From Apiotrichum sp. Y4204 (Eukaryota > Basidiomycota > Tremellomycetes > Trichosporonales > Trichosporonaceae), in the NCBI GenBank assembly GCA_025531455.1, contig JAMYHL010000001.1, positions 1,054,001 to 1,118,000 of the forward strand: DNA of 64,000 nt, given 5' to 3'. The notes below the pieces were generated by a model that saw nothing but the letters and a program-made list of their open reading frames with translations, ran no database searches and was not told the origin of the DNA. This document shows positions 44,083 to 56,643 of this stretch, one piece after another. Made by a program: the position numbers and the translations under genes. Within the stretch, counting starts at the first letter, position 1, and each line of letters opens with the position of its first letter.

Positions 44083-47000
44083 CTACGAGAGCACCGCAAT
44101 AAGGTGCGACGCAAGCGAGTCGACCTCCTCAACAGCAGCTACACATCAGCTCAATCATTCACACTAGTTACTCACCCTTCAGCACAAGCTTGACAAACTG
44201 CCGCGCGACCTCGGGCTTCTCCTCCTCGAGACGCGCAAGCGCGTCTGGCTCCAGCTTCCAGAGCACGCAGTCGCGCTCAGCGACGACCGTGGCATTGCGC
44301 AGCGTGTCCGACAGCGTGCTCAGGTCACCAGCGACCGTACCCGCGACCATCGTCTCCTGCACGAGCTCGGTGTGCTCGTCGTACGCGTACGTCGCGCGGA
44401 GACTGCCCGCCTCGATGAGGTACAGCCCGTCGGACGCCTCGCCTTGCCGCCACAGGATGCCGCCCTGCTGCATCACCACTTGCTTGAAGTAAGGGCAGAG
44501 CTGGCGGAAGAAGTTGTCGTCCTCGTCGCAGTATGCGCCCATAGTCTGCAGCAGGATCGGGAGGGGTTGCGCATAGTCGTCCGCTGCTTCGCGTGGCTCT
44601 GACGCCTCCTCGCGCTCCTCGAAAACCTGCGGGCCAAAGTTGAACGCTGATGTTAGTGTGTAGTTTCTAGTTGTTTTCTCACTCAAGTTGTCATCACCAG
44701 CACGGGCGAGATGACTTCTCCGCGGCGAGTTCTGGAAGCTCTCGGCAAGGTTGAAGGGCATGCGGTGGATTTTCGGGAGGTCGATGGTGCGCGGCTTCTG
44801 TTCGTCGTCCTTGACGCGCAGGTTCTGGTTCTCGTAGAAAGCGGTGAGGTACGTGTTCTCCGTCCATTCGAGCGCGTCGTTCAGGCTGCTGAACACCTCG
44901 ACGCGGGTGCCTTCCTGGTCGGCCCAGAGGTCTACAGCGCGCAGCGCCGTGCCGACGTGGCTGTGTGGGTCGGCGCCCGTGAGGATGAGCAGTACGTCCT
45001 TGGCCGCGAGCAGGCGCTGGATGCGGACAAACGCCTCTGCACTGGAAAAGTCGACGCCGGCGACGAGGTAAAAGTCAATGATCAGGAAGCGGATCGGGTG
45101 GTTCTCCCACGTGGCGATATCAAGCAGCCTGCGGATCTCGTCCTCGACATGCGTGATGGTGCCGAAGAAGAGGAAGCCCTGGAGCTTCATGACCATTGTC
45201 TGAGAGCCGACGCTCTGGATGAATGCGCGCTGCGCCCGTGGCCGGCGCACTGTCGACTTTGCCGTCGCGCCAGTGAAGACCGCACGGATCGGACGGCGGC
45301 GCGAGCTCTGGACGACAAAGAAGACGCATGCGAGAATGACGCCCATGAGGAGACCAATGACAAAGTCGAACACCGTCATACCAAACATGATAACCCAGAT
45401 GGTTATGTACTCCATGCGATTGACGCGATGGCGTGTGTCCCACACCGACTCGACGATGAGGTCGATACCGAGAACGTAGATAAGCGCACCAACGACCATG
45501 ACCGCTTCCCGTCAGTGAAATCAGAGACGGAATCACTCACGGAGGAGACCTATGACTGTAGGACCCATCATCATAATACACGCAGTGGCGGCTGCAAGGA
45601 GCACACCCGACAGGCGTGTGCCACCTCCGACGCGGTAGACTGGAGGTCAGCAGAAATACAGAATGGCACCTACAGAGCACCGAGTTGACATAGGTGAGGT
45701 AGTTGGGGACCGTGCCGAGCAGGCCCGCGCCAAAGTTGGAGAAACCATGCGCGACAAGCTCGCGATCGAGTTTGACGTTGTCCTCGGCGAGGGACACGCC
45801 AAGGGCCGGGATGTTGAGCGGGACGTGGAGGATACCGAAGAACACGAGCGCCGCCTGAGTGGGTATTGTTTCCCACAGTGCCGTCCAGCTGACTGCATTC
45901 CAGTGCTGCCTGTTAGTCGCGAGACTGCTTACTACTCACAAAGTAGGTGTAAAACTTCCACCAGGGGTCCTTGCTCGTGCCGACCTCGAAGACCCATCCG
46001 TTCGCGCGGAGTGTCGCAAAGTCCCAGCCACCGATAAACACGGTTGCGTAAAAGATGATAGGGATGAGGAGGAAGTAGCCCGGGAAGATGAGCTGGTGGT
46101 GGAAAAAGTGCGTTATGACACGCAGGAGAATTGCGAGCCCGAGGGGTATCGTCCACAATGCGAAAGTGTGCCAGTTTGAAAGGTAGAGCTTGAGCGTCGG
46201 GAGGTTGTACTCAAACTCGGCCTCGGACAGGCCTATGGACACCTGCAGACCAGTGACGAAGAGGAACACACCGACACCACCGATGCAACCGACCAAAATG
46301 TGGCGCGGGAAGTAGCCGATGAGCGTTCCGAGACGGAACCAGCCGAGAATAAAGAACACGAGGCCGGTGAAGATGGAGCTGAGCGCAAAGGCGACCATTG
46401 TCGTGGCCACAATCGCCTCATTATTGCCCGCAAGCTTGTTGGCTGGCGCATTAGGATCTGGCTACGTCACTAAAACTCACAAAAGTAGGTTGTGAGCAGA
46501 TGGAAGAATGGGACACACTCGATCATCATGCTGCCGTTGCCGCCGGGAAAGATTGAGCCTCCGAGCGAGTAGACGAGTTGTGCGAAAATACATCTGTGGC
46601 GGCGTGAGTGATTTATTTTAGAGCGATTTTTGTTGTGATTTCATGTTTGAAACCTGATACGCACGACATAAAGAACATGGACACACCAATGGACCCAAAG
46701 TCGGGGAACGCATCTGACTGCGGGAATCTGAAAACGTCAGCATGGATTGCACATTGAGCAGATAAGAAGAGGATGAGGGAATTCCACGAGACGCGATGAC
46801 GCCAAGCGCCACCTGCCACACTCCCATTACTCTCGATCGCACACCATCCTCATCTCATCTCATGTCATTTCGAGATGAGCAGTCGTCACTGTGGCACTAG
46901 CGTGCACGCCATAAATATCGCTCATACTCCGTATCCCACCTCTCTTTTGTTCCAATCCCATTAATCCCTCAGCAGCACCACGTCAACGTCACCACTCACA

Positions 47001-48891
47001 AGATCATACCGTACGACACGCCATCGAGGACGTTGAGCAGCAGGCCGAGGAGGACAGCGGGGAGGCACTCGATGGGATCCTTGACAAACATGCGGAAGAG
47101 GTCTGCAGGGGTCACCTTGGCGATGCGGTTGCGCGCGGCGTTCAGGTCGATGGCGGTGCGCGCCCTCCAGCTGTTGCGCTTGTCGTTGAGAGGGCCGCCG
47201 AGGAGCGGAGTCCGCTCGGACGCCGGGACCGCCTCGCGCTCGAGGTACTGCCTGAAGTCTGAGGTCGAGCCGATGTCCTCTTCCTCGGGCACGCCGGCGA
47301 GGGACGGCTCGATGGTGATGTGCGAGCGGCCGGGGTGCGTGTGAGCTTGCTGCGGGGTCGAGTACGACGGCTCGTCGGCGAGGACGGTGGTCTTGGCGTT
47401 TGGGGTCGTCTCGCCAGAGTCCTCGTCGCTGGATGCTGCTTGACGCCGCCCGCGCTCCATCAGCATGGACAGACCTGAGGGCCCGCCGCCGTACGAGTGT
47501 GACGGTGGGACCGAGGTCGAGAGCGCGTCGCTGTGCGAGTGCGATTGCGATCCGGCGGGCATGCTGAGCGGGTTGAGCGGGGACGGCCGGCGGTGATCCA
47601 GGGAGATCCCCGACACACCTGGGCCCGCGAGGGACCGCGACGTGAACGACATCGAGGCGAGACGATTCGTGCTCTCGCGGATGGCGCGGTGAGCAGCGCT
47701 CGTTCCGAGAATGGAGCTGGGGTTGTTAGAACAGATGTGAGAATGTCATGGCCATTATGACGGGAGGGTATCGCGGCATATTGCGATCTGTGGAGCAGAA
47801 TGACAGTGTAACAACCAGAAGTCCGCTTAGCGACCAGTGTGGTTAATCACCGCCCACAAGCAAGCAAAGAATTGTCACACCAGAGAGCATGCCGCACAAG
47901 ACTTGCACAAACGCTCTCCTCCCCGCAAATATGTAGCAGACAAGCACAGGTACACAGGTATTCCTGTATTCTGGAATGTGGATATCTGTCTGTCCCGAGA
48001 GAGTGTCATCCAGAGATCCAGATATCCTGATCAATGTCGGATACCCACACTCCACGACGTGCCGTGACATGCTTCTCCACAGAGTCGTGCTAAGCGCTGC
48101 AGCATAATACACACAAGCTGCGGCTGGCGTCCGCACAATCGTGCCCACAGTGGATTCTCTCGGTGATCGGAGCACCGAGAACAAGACTGGCATGGGAACA
48201 TGGGAACTGGAATGAGAGGAATGGCAATGGACAACCGCGCCCGACACCACTGCCCATCGACCAGCGCAACCAGCGACATCCATCCCACATTTCCAGCACC
48301 TAATCATCCACACGATCCACACACCCAGCTTCCGATCCAAGCACGCGATCGCGTCCGACTCTATCCATCCATGCCATCCAGAGTATGCGAGGACGCACAG
48401 CGTGATAGCCGGCAATGGGTCATTGCTCGCGATGCCATATCCGTCCTCCCGCCACTCATCCCCACCATTTCCCCACATCCCTTCGCCACGGCCGTTATCG
48501 CACGCCCGTGCGCCCCGCATTTCACCTCAAACCCCAGCAGCCAAAAGCTCAGAATCACTCACTCTTCCTCATCATACGTCCCGTCGCTGGCCTCGTCGTC
48601 CGCCTCGCCGAGCACGTCGCGATCGACCTCGCTCGTGGGGGTCGTAACGCTGAGGCGGCGGAAGAACTTGCCGACGACCCCCTGCTGCGTGTGTGCGTCG
48701 CTCACGCGGCGCGACCCACGTCGCCCACTCGGGGACTGTTCGGAGCGCGAGTTCGAGGCGGCCGAGACGCGCCGCCCGCCGTGCGTGGGGAGGATCGGGC
48801 CCGAACCGAGAGTAAATGAGGTAAAGCCGCTCTGGCCGCCCGGCGTCGTGCTCGGCAGGTGGGGCGAGGCGGCCGGGTCGCGCGCCGGCAT
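44083..48891 (-). CDS. VSB1: SLC26-type transporter with STAS and cyclic-nucleotide-binding domains (VSB1-like)
   Basis: Ten exons (48563-48891, 47000-47716, 46665-46727, 46481-46593, 45940-46442, 45674-45905, 45541-45639, 44683-45504, 44176-44646, 44083-44138) give 1134 residues. The yeast homologue YGR125W/Vsb1 is a vacuolar membrane protein needed to store basic amino acids. Order: a ~290-residue Ser-rich cytosolic N-terminus with [22 protein letters not shown]26 transmembrane core ([74 protein letters not shown]); a STAS domain ([42 protein letters not shown]); then a cNMP-binding fold ([35 protein letters not shown]). The last 56-nt exon restores a conserved end, [14 protein letters not shown]. 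Intron 1 is 846 nt; others are about 34-90 nt. Confidence 0.85.
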
Positions 48892-51800
48892 GCTGAGATG
48901 GGTGGGATGGGGATAGAGATCGCGATGGGAATAGATGCGTTGAGATGTGTGGAGATGGGCCGAGATGAGATGGATCGAGAGATAGGTGCAGCGTGCTTTC
49001 GAGGTGTTTCTTGCGCGTCTGCTGTCTGTTGCTGTTGTCTCGGTGGGCAGCGGCGGGTAACGATGTCGAGCGCGACTAGAATGCCAAGTAGAGATGTAGA
49101 GTCGTTAAGAAGCGCCAGATATGGATCTGGATTGCGCTGGGTGTTGCTGCTGTTTTAGATTGTATCGCTGAGCCCGTCGGATGATATCAGTGAGGGTGGG
49201 CACCACCAATCCCCATTGGCAGTCGGGCAGTCGAGACAACAGGTACGGGAGCGGGGCATGTGTTGTTACTCCACTCCACTCCACTACGTGCCGCCGCGGC
49301 CAACCTTGCATGTCCGTCCTCGTGCCGTCCACCCAGAGCCACCAGTTACCCGCCGCGCGCCGCAGGCATCTTTGCCGTGTCATGGCGGATAAGGCAGGCA
49401 ATCTTGCTGGCCAGTGACATGAACGCCGAAGATACGCTGATATGCTGATAACGACGCACTGACCGAGCTGCCCGAGACCTGACCCGAACTGCGGCAGCTG
49501 TGCACCAACTCAGGATGCCTGGAGGCCTGGAGCGCCAATGAGAGCCCCACACTTTGGACTGCAAGATAAGACATATATTTGATGGCTGTCGTTAAGTGTG
49601 AATGCACTTGGGGGTTTCAAGTGACCACCAACTCCCGACAACGTTTAATGGCCCAGTAGTGAATGGGACACGATGCCCAGCGGCCAGCGGGAGGTCACAA
49701 TACACATGCTTCCAGACTGAAAAGCGAGAATGCCCACTTGTTCCACGCGCACCCGCGCGCGGCGGGTATACATTACTCAAACAGCGAGACGCCTGCTGGA
49801 GCAGTGGGCAGTGGCTCGGCCTGATGAGCAGGACAGCATGCGGCAAGACATGTCGACCACAGGTCAAAGTTTAGAGATCGTCGCCTGCCTCGACAGTTAT
49901 ACAGGCTGATCTCGCCGGCCAGGCTCTCCTGACAACACCAGGGGTACATATTTCTCATGGCATGGACAAGTGTGGTCCCGCCTTCTGCGGGGCAAAGGAG
50001 ACCGCCGCTTGAACAGCAGCACAGGGATGCTGGACGAGGCACATGGAAATGTATGACTGAGATGCGACGCGTTACTGTAAGTTCCAGTGACATTGTTGGC
50101 ACGGCAAAGTGGCAAGAAGACTGCACTACTCCATAACAAATGGCCTCTGTTTGAAACTCCAAACGAGACTCAGCCAAAAGTATTGATCGATGACTTCTCT
50201 GTGTGACGGATACTCTGGACTTCTGTACCGCTGTAGACACGACCTCAAATGCAGACTCACGACATCTTCTCATAATCACGAGACAAAGCTGGTCCCACCA
50301 GTTATGGACCGGGATGCTCATGCCGGCCAGTAGACGTAGATACAGATCGGAATGGAGAGGCCTCTCACTCGTCCATCGTCATCTCGTCCACGTCGCTGAG
50401 CGGACGAGTCGCCGAGAATCCTCATCCGCGCGGACAAGTTGTCAACCTCCGGTGGGTTCCGAGCAAGTTCAACACTCAAGAGTCCCAACCTTGTGACCGT
50501 ACCAGGAAAGTACCACCGTGCGCCGCGCTCCGTGCTCCGTGCGCCGTGCACCGCCAGCAGTCACGCGAGCTGCCCTAGCCATACACCGCACACGCCGCAC
50601 GCCACGGCTTGAAACCAGCCACAGTCACTGGACACCGACCGCCGGGAAGACGATAACACCGCGAGTCGCCGCTCAGCTCACCAAGCTCACCGCAAGGGCC
50701 CCAAATACGCGCCGCCACATCACGTATACCATGAATAGACTGAATGCGCGCAGTCCCTTATCCTCTGGTGATTCCTGGGTTTGGTCACCCCCTATTAGCC
50801 CATAGGCCCACCGCGACTAGAGTCTGTGGGTGCCAATACGCGCCAACGCGCCAACGCGCCAACGTCCCGCCTCACGCGAGCGCCAAGCCGCGCCGCTGGA
50901 ATCGGCGCGTCTCGGCAGGGCACGCCTCGGTTGTCTGCGCGTCGTGACCAACTGGACAAGAAACGCCCACTGCGTCGCGCCGCCTCCTGACCTCCTGGGC
51001 TAATTGGTGGCTAGTCGGTATTCATTCCGCACCATTGGCCGTGTGCCTTCGGCTCGACCGGCTGCGTCGCAAGACGAGAATGCACAATCACGACGCACAA
51101 TGTCTGTACTGTGTAACTCAAAGTGTCCCCACTGCGCTCACTGCAGCTGCGACGCAGAACGCACAGCCGCCTGCGTAGCCCGACGTATGGAGTTCCCGAG
51201 ATCCGAGTCGACCGCCATCACTCACGACCCTCAAACTGCACTGATCCGTTCAGGTAGCGGTAAGCCACAGCACCGCAGAACACGTCAGGCGCCCGCCCTG
51301 AGGCGTGCATGTGGTGCGGCCTGCTGAGGCTGATGTGTATTGATAATCTGGATATGATATTCCGGTACATTGGTGCTGCTTGCTGCGACAAGTGTTAAAA
51401 CGGTTCAGAAGATCAGAAATGGAAGAGTGTGTTGCGTGTGCCGGATGCCATGAATACGCGACACCACACGATCGCGGCCATCTAGTGATCGAGGTCTGGA
51501 GCTTAAACCTGCAAAGTATCATATGGGGATCTAGAGTTTATAACGGCAGGCCACAGAACCGGAGAGTCGCAGGAAAGAGTTTGGCCATCCGGGCCAGGGT
51601 CCCGGAGGTGCCCGCTCCTGGGCGGCAGTGCCTGCGTTGTTCGCTGTACCTCTCGCGTTCTTGTTCCCTGTCCCTCCATGATCTTGTGCCTCGCCCAAGA
51701 TGTAGAAAGCCCAAGCTGTCGATTGGACAGCGTGGTGTATCAAGCTCAACCCTTCTCTCGTGAGTATTTTGGTCCGGATAATCACCTTTGTCGCGTCTTT

Positions 51801-53392
51801 TGTCCGCCTGAGGCGATGTCGTCCCTACAAAGCATGTCGGCGTTGACTCTCCTTTGCACAGAACACAGAGGGTCAGAGCTGGCAGCATCATTGTATTCTT
51901 GCATGCGCGCCACCGTCCTTGCGCAAAACCTGCCGAGCAAGCGCGAGGCGCGAGACCCGGAGTCGTTCGAGGTCGATAAATAGCGTCTTTGACCCTGCAC
52001 CCTGCCTATGTTGGCCAACTCCGGCCGTCGAACCGCTCCTTTCCGACCTAGCTCTGTTGCTCTCCTTTTCTGGGACGGAATGCGCAGAGCACATAGCGCA
52101 CCGCAGGCGCGTGTCCCCTCATGGCCCAGTATTGTTTGGTTCTCCTGCAGCACGAGCGCAGAGCACATGATCCAGCGACATGTTTAGACAAGAGGGGCCA
52201 TTTAGTCACGGGAAGGGTCCAAAACAATTCAGATATTCAGAAGGACAAGGGCATGTCGAGAGCTCGAGAGCAGCTCGAGCACTGTACAGAGTACATGCCA
52301 TACCGGCCCCGGGACTCAGGCACACCGGACAACCCCTCCTTTACAGCATTCTCTAGTCGCGTCCTGTCTTCGGGCCTCTCTCCAGTTCTGCAGACCCCTT
52401 TGATATTTCTTGACCATTCATTCAGGTGCCTGTTCTGGGCATCTCCTGACTCGTCTGGCGCGCTCTTTCTCTGCGGGCGGCGTGCCTGCGATGGCCAGCG
52501 TTATTAGCCTTTATAGCCTTCATGCTACCACAACGCACTAGACGCGTACGGTTCTCTCGCACGGGACACGGGCAGCGGCAGCGGCACAGCACGGAGCGCG
52601 GAGCGGCTTCAGTCTTTGGCCCAACGCCGCACATTGCCCAACCTCGCGATCTCGCGGCTTCACGGCACCGGCCCAGATCGGGACAGCCGGACAGAGGAGA
52701 GTGCCTGGGTCGAAGATGGGAGTGCTGGAACGACGGCGGCGAGCCAGAAGAGTCCCCTCCTGAGCGCGCGTCCTTTCATCCTCGCGCTTCCAGGATCCTT
52801 GAATCCTGCCAGCTCCGGCCTCGATGCCCTGGCCCAAGGGTGCGCCAGTGTTCTCCGACCCTCGCCCACGCCCCGGCACAACTCACCGGCAACTTGCAAT
52901 CTTAGCCATGGGACCTCGAGCTCGAGTACTGTACCTCCTCGTCCTCGTCCTCCCACCTCGTCGCTCGTAGCTCGCCGTTTCGAACAATGCGCCTTCTGCC
53001 CAACCACTCTCGGCGCGAGTGCTTGGCCCTTCATAGCTCCCAGCTCGCAGCGCCTCGCGGTCTCTCCGCCCCCTTCTCCTGTCCCCGCAATCCCACCTTC
53101 GACTCAACACTGATCGCATCGGCCCCATATTCTCCTTCGCATGCCGCGACCCCTCACTCTCACTAGAAGCCTCACACTCATTCAACAGCCCTTACACTCC
53201 TTTGACAGCCCGCCATCTCGCTCCCCTCCTCGACTCTCTTAACATATATCCACTCCTCTTGCTTATCTACCTGGACACTCGCTACCTGTCCTCGTCGTCT
53301 GTCTTTTTCGCTCCTTGCGACTCCTCATCACTTGTCGCCTGTCCCGCCGAGACCCCCCCACCTCTCATCTCCTGTCCTTTACCCACGCCGCC
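48892..53392. other. Gene-poor region
   Basis: About 4.5 kb between the start of the VSB1-like gene and the alpha-amylase start. The first ~200 bases are the VSB1-like leader or promoter. The last ~300 before the amylase are C/T-rich (CTCCTCTTGCTTATCTACC-like) and probably its leader. Between them I see only short frames of poor composition, a CGCCAACGCGCCAACGCGCC repeat near 50850, and a GCGCCGCGCTCCGTGCTCCGTGCGCC stretch near 50520. No transposon, tRNA or rRNA was recognised. Confidence 0.5.
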
Positions 53393-55405
53393 ATGCGCAT
53401 CTCCGCCGCACTCGTAGCAGCCGCCGCGCTGCGCGCAGTGTCCGCCGCAACCGCCGAGCAATGGAAGTCTCGCTCCCTCTACCAGTACGTGCACTGCTGC
53501 AACGAGACTCTGTTGCGAGAACATCATCTGTGGCGTGGTCGTCTGCCCGCCAGCGACGTGCGCTTGTGCAGCCGGCAGCCGGCATTCCCCCTAGGCACAT
53601 TCCGCCTCCGGATCACTCGTTTGCCAGTTTGCCGCATTCTCCATCGCACTTCATCAACAACCTTCTGAGATCTCATCACGGAACACTGACGCCGGCAGGA
53701 TTGTTACTGATCGCTTCGCGCCACCATCAAACGACGCACCAGCGCGCACAAGTCCCATACCCGACCCATGTGACCCCAAACTTCAGACGTACGTGCGAGT
53801 GGAGGCATAAACAAAACGGTTGGACGATCGCGGCCTCATGATTGATTTTGTGTGTCCTGACCCCCACAGGTGGTGTGGAGGAACATGGCGCTCCATCATC
53901 GACAAGCTCGACTACATTCAGAGCACCGGCGCAGATGCCATTTGGATTTCGCCGACCAGCAAGAACATGGATGTCGCGACACCATATGGCTTTGCATACC
54001 ACGGTTACTGGGTCAACGACCCTACACAACTCAACCCCCGCTTTGGCGATGAAAGCGATCTAATGGCCCTCTCTGACGCAGTCCACAAGCGGGGCATGTA
54101 CCTCATGGTCGACGTTGCCGTCAACAACATCCCGGCACTCAGCAATATGACTGCACTCTCGTCTGAGGCTCTCGTTGCCGACGGAGCTTACTGGACCGAC
54201 CCGGACGAATACCACCCGTGGTGCCCAATCGACTACAATAACCAGACCTCTGTCGAATACTGCTGGCTCGGTGACGACAAGCTGCCGCTCATGGATGTCA
54301 ACACCGAAAGCCCCAAAGTTCAGGCGGCGCTGCAGAACTGGATCGCGGAGTTTGTTGCAAAGTACAAGGTTGACGGCCTCCGTATCGACGCTGCCAAACA
54401 CATCCCCGGACCGTTCTGGCCTGGATTCTGCCAGGCCGCTGGCGTCTTCTGCATCGGCGAGGTGTACGGAGACGACATCGGCTTCGCCTCCCAGTTCCAA
54501 ACCCAGCAGTGGATGGACGGTGTACTTGGTTTCCCGCTCTACTTTGGTCTTGCCAAGGCCTTCTCACAGGAAGCCCCGACTCAGAACATGTCGGCCTTCA
54601 TCAACCTTGCCCAGAACACCATCCGGTCGTTCCCCAACCCCCAGTACTTGGGCAACTTTTTGGAGAACCACGACCTGCCCCGCATCCACAACATAACCGC
54701 CGACCCGCGTCTCATTCTCAACGCCATGGTTCCACAGTTCCTCTTCGACGGCATTCCGATTATCTACTACGGCCAGGAGCAGGACATGCAATTTGGCAAT
54801 GCGGACCCTGTGAGTATCTGCCTTCTTAATTGCAGCTGGACACGTCACTGACCCGACAGTACAACCGTGCCGCTTTGTGGGAGATGGAGGGCGGCGGATA
54901 CCAGAACACTTCGACCCTGCAGACCATGGCGCGTCTGAACAAGATTCGCAAGCAGATGATTGAGCTCGACATGGGCTACAATGGTGTCTCGTACATGGAC
55001 TACAGGGCGGAGATCATCGGCTACACCGACAACGACGTGGCCATCCGCAAGGGCCCCATCATAATGATGCTCACGAACCGCGGCTCGCCACCGCAGGCGG
55101 CCAGCTTTGCCGTTTCCAACGTCGGCTGGCCACGCAACAAGGCTGTTGTCGACCTCCTCAGCTGCAGGGAGTTTGCCACTGGCTCTGGCGGCTCCCTCTC
55201 TGTCTCGTACTCGCAGGAGGGCTACGGCGGTCTGCCGTACGTCTTTATGCTGGTCGACGACGCCAAGAAGCTCAAACTATGCACCGACGAACAGCTGGGC
55301 ATTCTCGAGTCCAACCACACAGGTCAAGGGTCTTCCGCAACCTTTTCTGCGGCGCCGGCTAGCCTTGGCGTCCTTGTGGCGGCTGCACTTGCCTACCTTT
55401 TCTAA
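53393..55405 (+). CDS. GPI-anchored GH13 alpha-amylase
   Basis: Four exons (53393-53484, 53699-53788, 53870-54809, 54860-55405) give 555 residues. It hydrolyses alpha-1,4-glucans; GPI-anchored fungal members are often tied to wall alpha-glucan. A signal peptide (MRISAALVAAAALRAVSA) precedes the barrel: IVTDRFAPP, CGGTWRSIIDKLDYIQSTGADAIWISP. Catalytic residues are present: Asp about 234 (GLRIDAAKH), Glu about 258 (CIGEVYGDD), Asp about 329 (FLENHDLPR). Conserved region I reads DVAVNN, with Asn at about 147 where the Aspergillus enzyme has His. The C-terminal beta domain (PIIMMLTNRGS) is followed by a Ser-rich linker and a hydrophobic tail (LGVLVAAALAYLF), fitting a GPI signal. Exon phases agree. 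Confidence 0.92.
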
Positions 55406-55881
55406 ATACCCCAACAATTGTGATCCCAGACACTCTCCCTCTTTCATATCCCCCCCGGACTCTTCTTCTCCCAACCCGAAATGCGCATCGCGCACGCATA
55501 CCCCGAGCACCCATGCCCCCCTCCCATGCCCCAACACCTTGCATTCCTACCCCACGGGATGCAGATTCGCTTACGCGAAACTCCCCACCAGCATTTCCAT
55601 ATGGCGCTTATAGTTCTTCCTTTCGACCGAACACCACGCTCTCCGCGCGTGCAGGGTCATTGTTGTACCCATAGTCTGATGCAAATAGTCAATCAGAGCA
55701 GTCGGCTGCGTTCGATGAAGTGAGAGGAGAGCGTGAGTGATTCAAGTGAGTAGAACTGCAAATGCCCATTACCAAGAGTGAGTAGGAGTCAGTCAGTGAC
55801 CAGGCGATGTCAATGGAATCGAAAATGCCCAAATGCCATGCTATAGTATCGTACAAATCGTCGCCACGATGGCCTCCACGA
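55406..55881. other. Convergent intergenic stretch
   Basis: 476 bp between the amylase stop and the stop of the Alba-domain gene. The sequence is C-rich at 55440-55560 (CCCCCGGAC, CCCATGCCCCCCTCCC). No gene seen. Confidence 0.5.
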
Positions 55882-56643
55882 CTACCTCCGCGCGCGCTTC
55901 GAGGCGCCACCACCTGCCTCAGACTTGCGTTTTCCTCTCCGTTCCGATTCTTCCCTTGCTACCGCAGTCGCCGCTAAGGGGAGATCCGCGCCATCAGCCG
56001 CGACTTCCGTTACTGCGGCGACCTCATCCACAGCCATTCCCTCGCCCTCTGCTCCTCCTTTCTTCCCTCTCCCCTTGGCCTTCTTCTTCCCCTGCTGCCC
56101 CTTTCCCTCCTTCGCTCCGCGCTGGCACGTCACGTTTCGCCGAGTCTCGAGGCCCAGTGGACGTGTCGACAGCGTGATCTGGAGGTATGGCGAGTGGGTC
56201 ATTTTCGGTCTGTTATTAGCATCTCCGTCTTGGAGAGAGAGTAGCAACGCGGCGGGGGGATACACGTCACTCCACCCGGTGTTCTTCCCACTCACTTCGT
56301 CTTGCCCTCCAGCACGCGCTCGAGGCTCGGCCGCTCCTCCGCAACAGGCACGACGAGCCCGCTCTCATTGTACTGCCACAAGCCGGGATGGCGGCGCTTG
56401 ACCATCTCGACGACAGAGACGAGGCGCGGCGCCGCAAGTGTGCTGGGATGCAGTGTGCCCTTCTTACTCCCCTCTGCCTCCTTGTCGCCATCTGGCCGCG
56501 TTGTGAGTACGACCGGCGTGTGGGGGTCGTCCTGATGTCAGTGAGAACAAGGGGGGAATGCTCACGGAGAGAAAGGACAGCGCGCTCGTCGCGTAGGATG
56601 AGACGCTGCCTGATGTTGTGATTCGCAGGACGTGCTCGGTCAT
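55882..56643 (-). CDS. Alba-domain nucleic-acid-binding protein (Rpp25/Pop6-like)
   Basis: Three exons (56566-56643, 56296-56531, 55882-56209) give 213 residues. Alba-fold proteins bind structured RNA; eukaryotic Rpp20/Rpp25 (Pop7/Pop6) are subunits of RNase P and MRP. The N-terminal strand and helix MTEHVLRITTSGSVSSYATSALSFLS, the strand TPVVLTTRP, the helix LVSVVEMVKRRHPGLWQYN and the late strand SPYLQITLSTRPL match the fold. Here the loop before the helix carries an insertion (DGDKEAEGSKKGTLHPS). The C-terminal ~80 residues are Lys/Arg/Gly-rich (KKKAKGRGKKGG, GGGASKRARR), which fits RNA binding. Membership of RNase P is inferred, not shown. Confidence 0.65.

Noticed and set aside
47843..48520. 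225-codon frame as a separate gene
   Set aside because: It lies wholly within the first intron of the VSB1-like gene, on the same strand, with unlikely Trp/Cys-rich composition. It is kept only as an observation about the intron.
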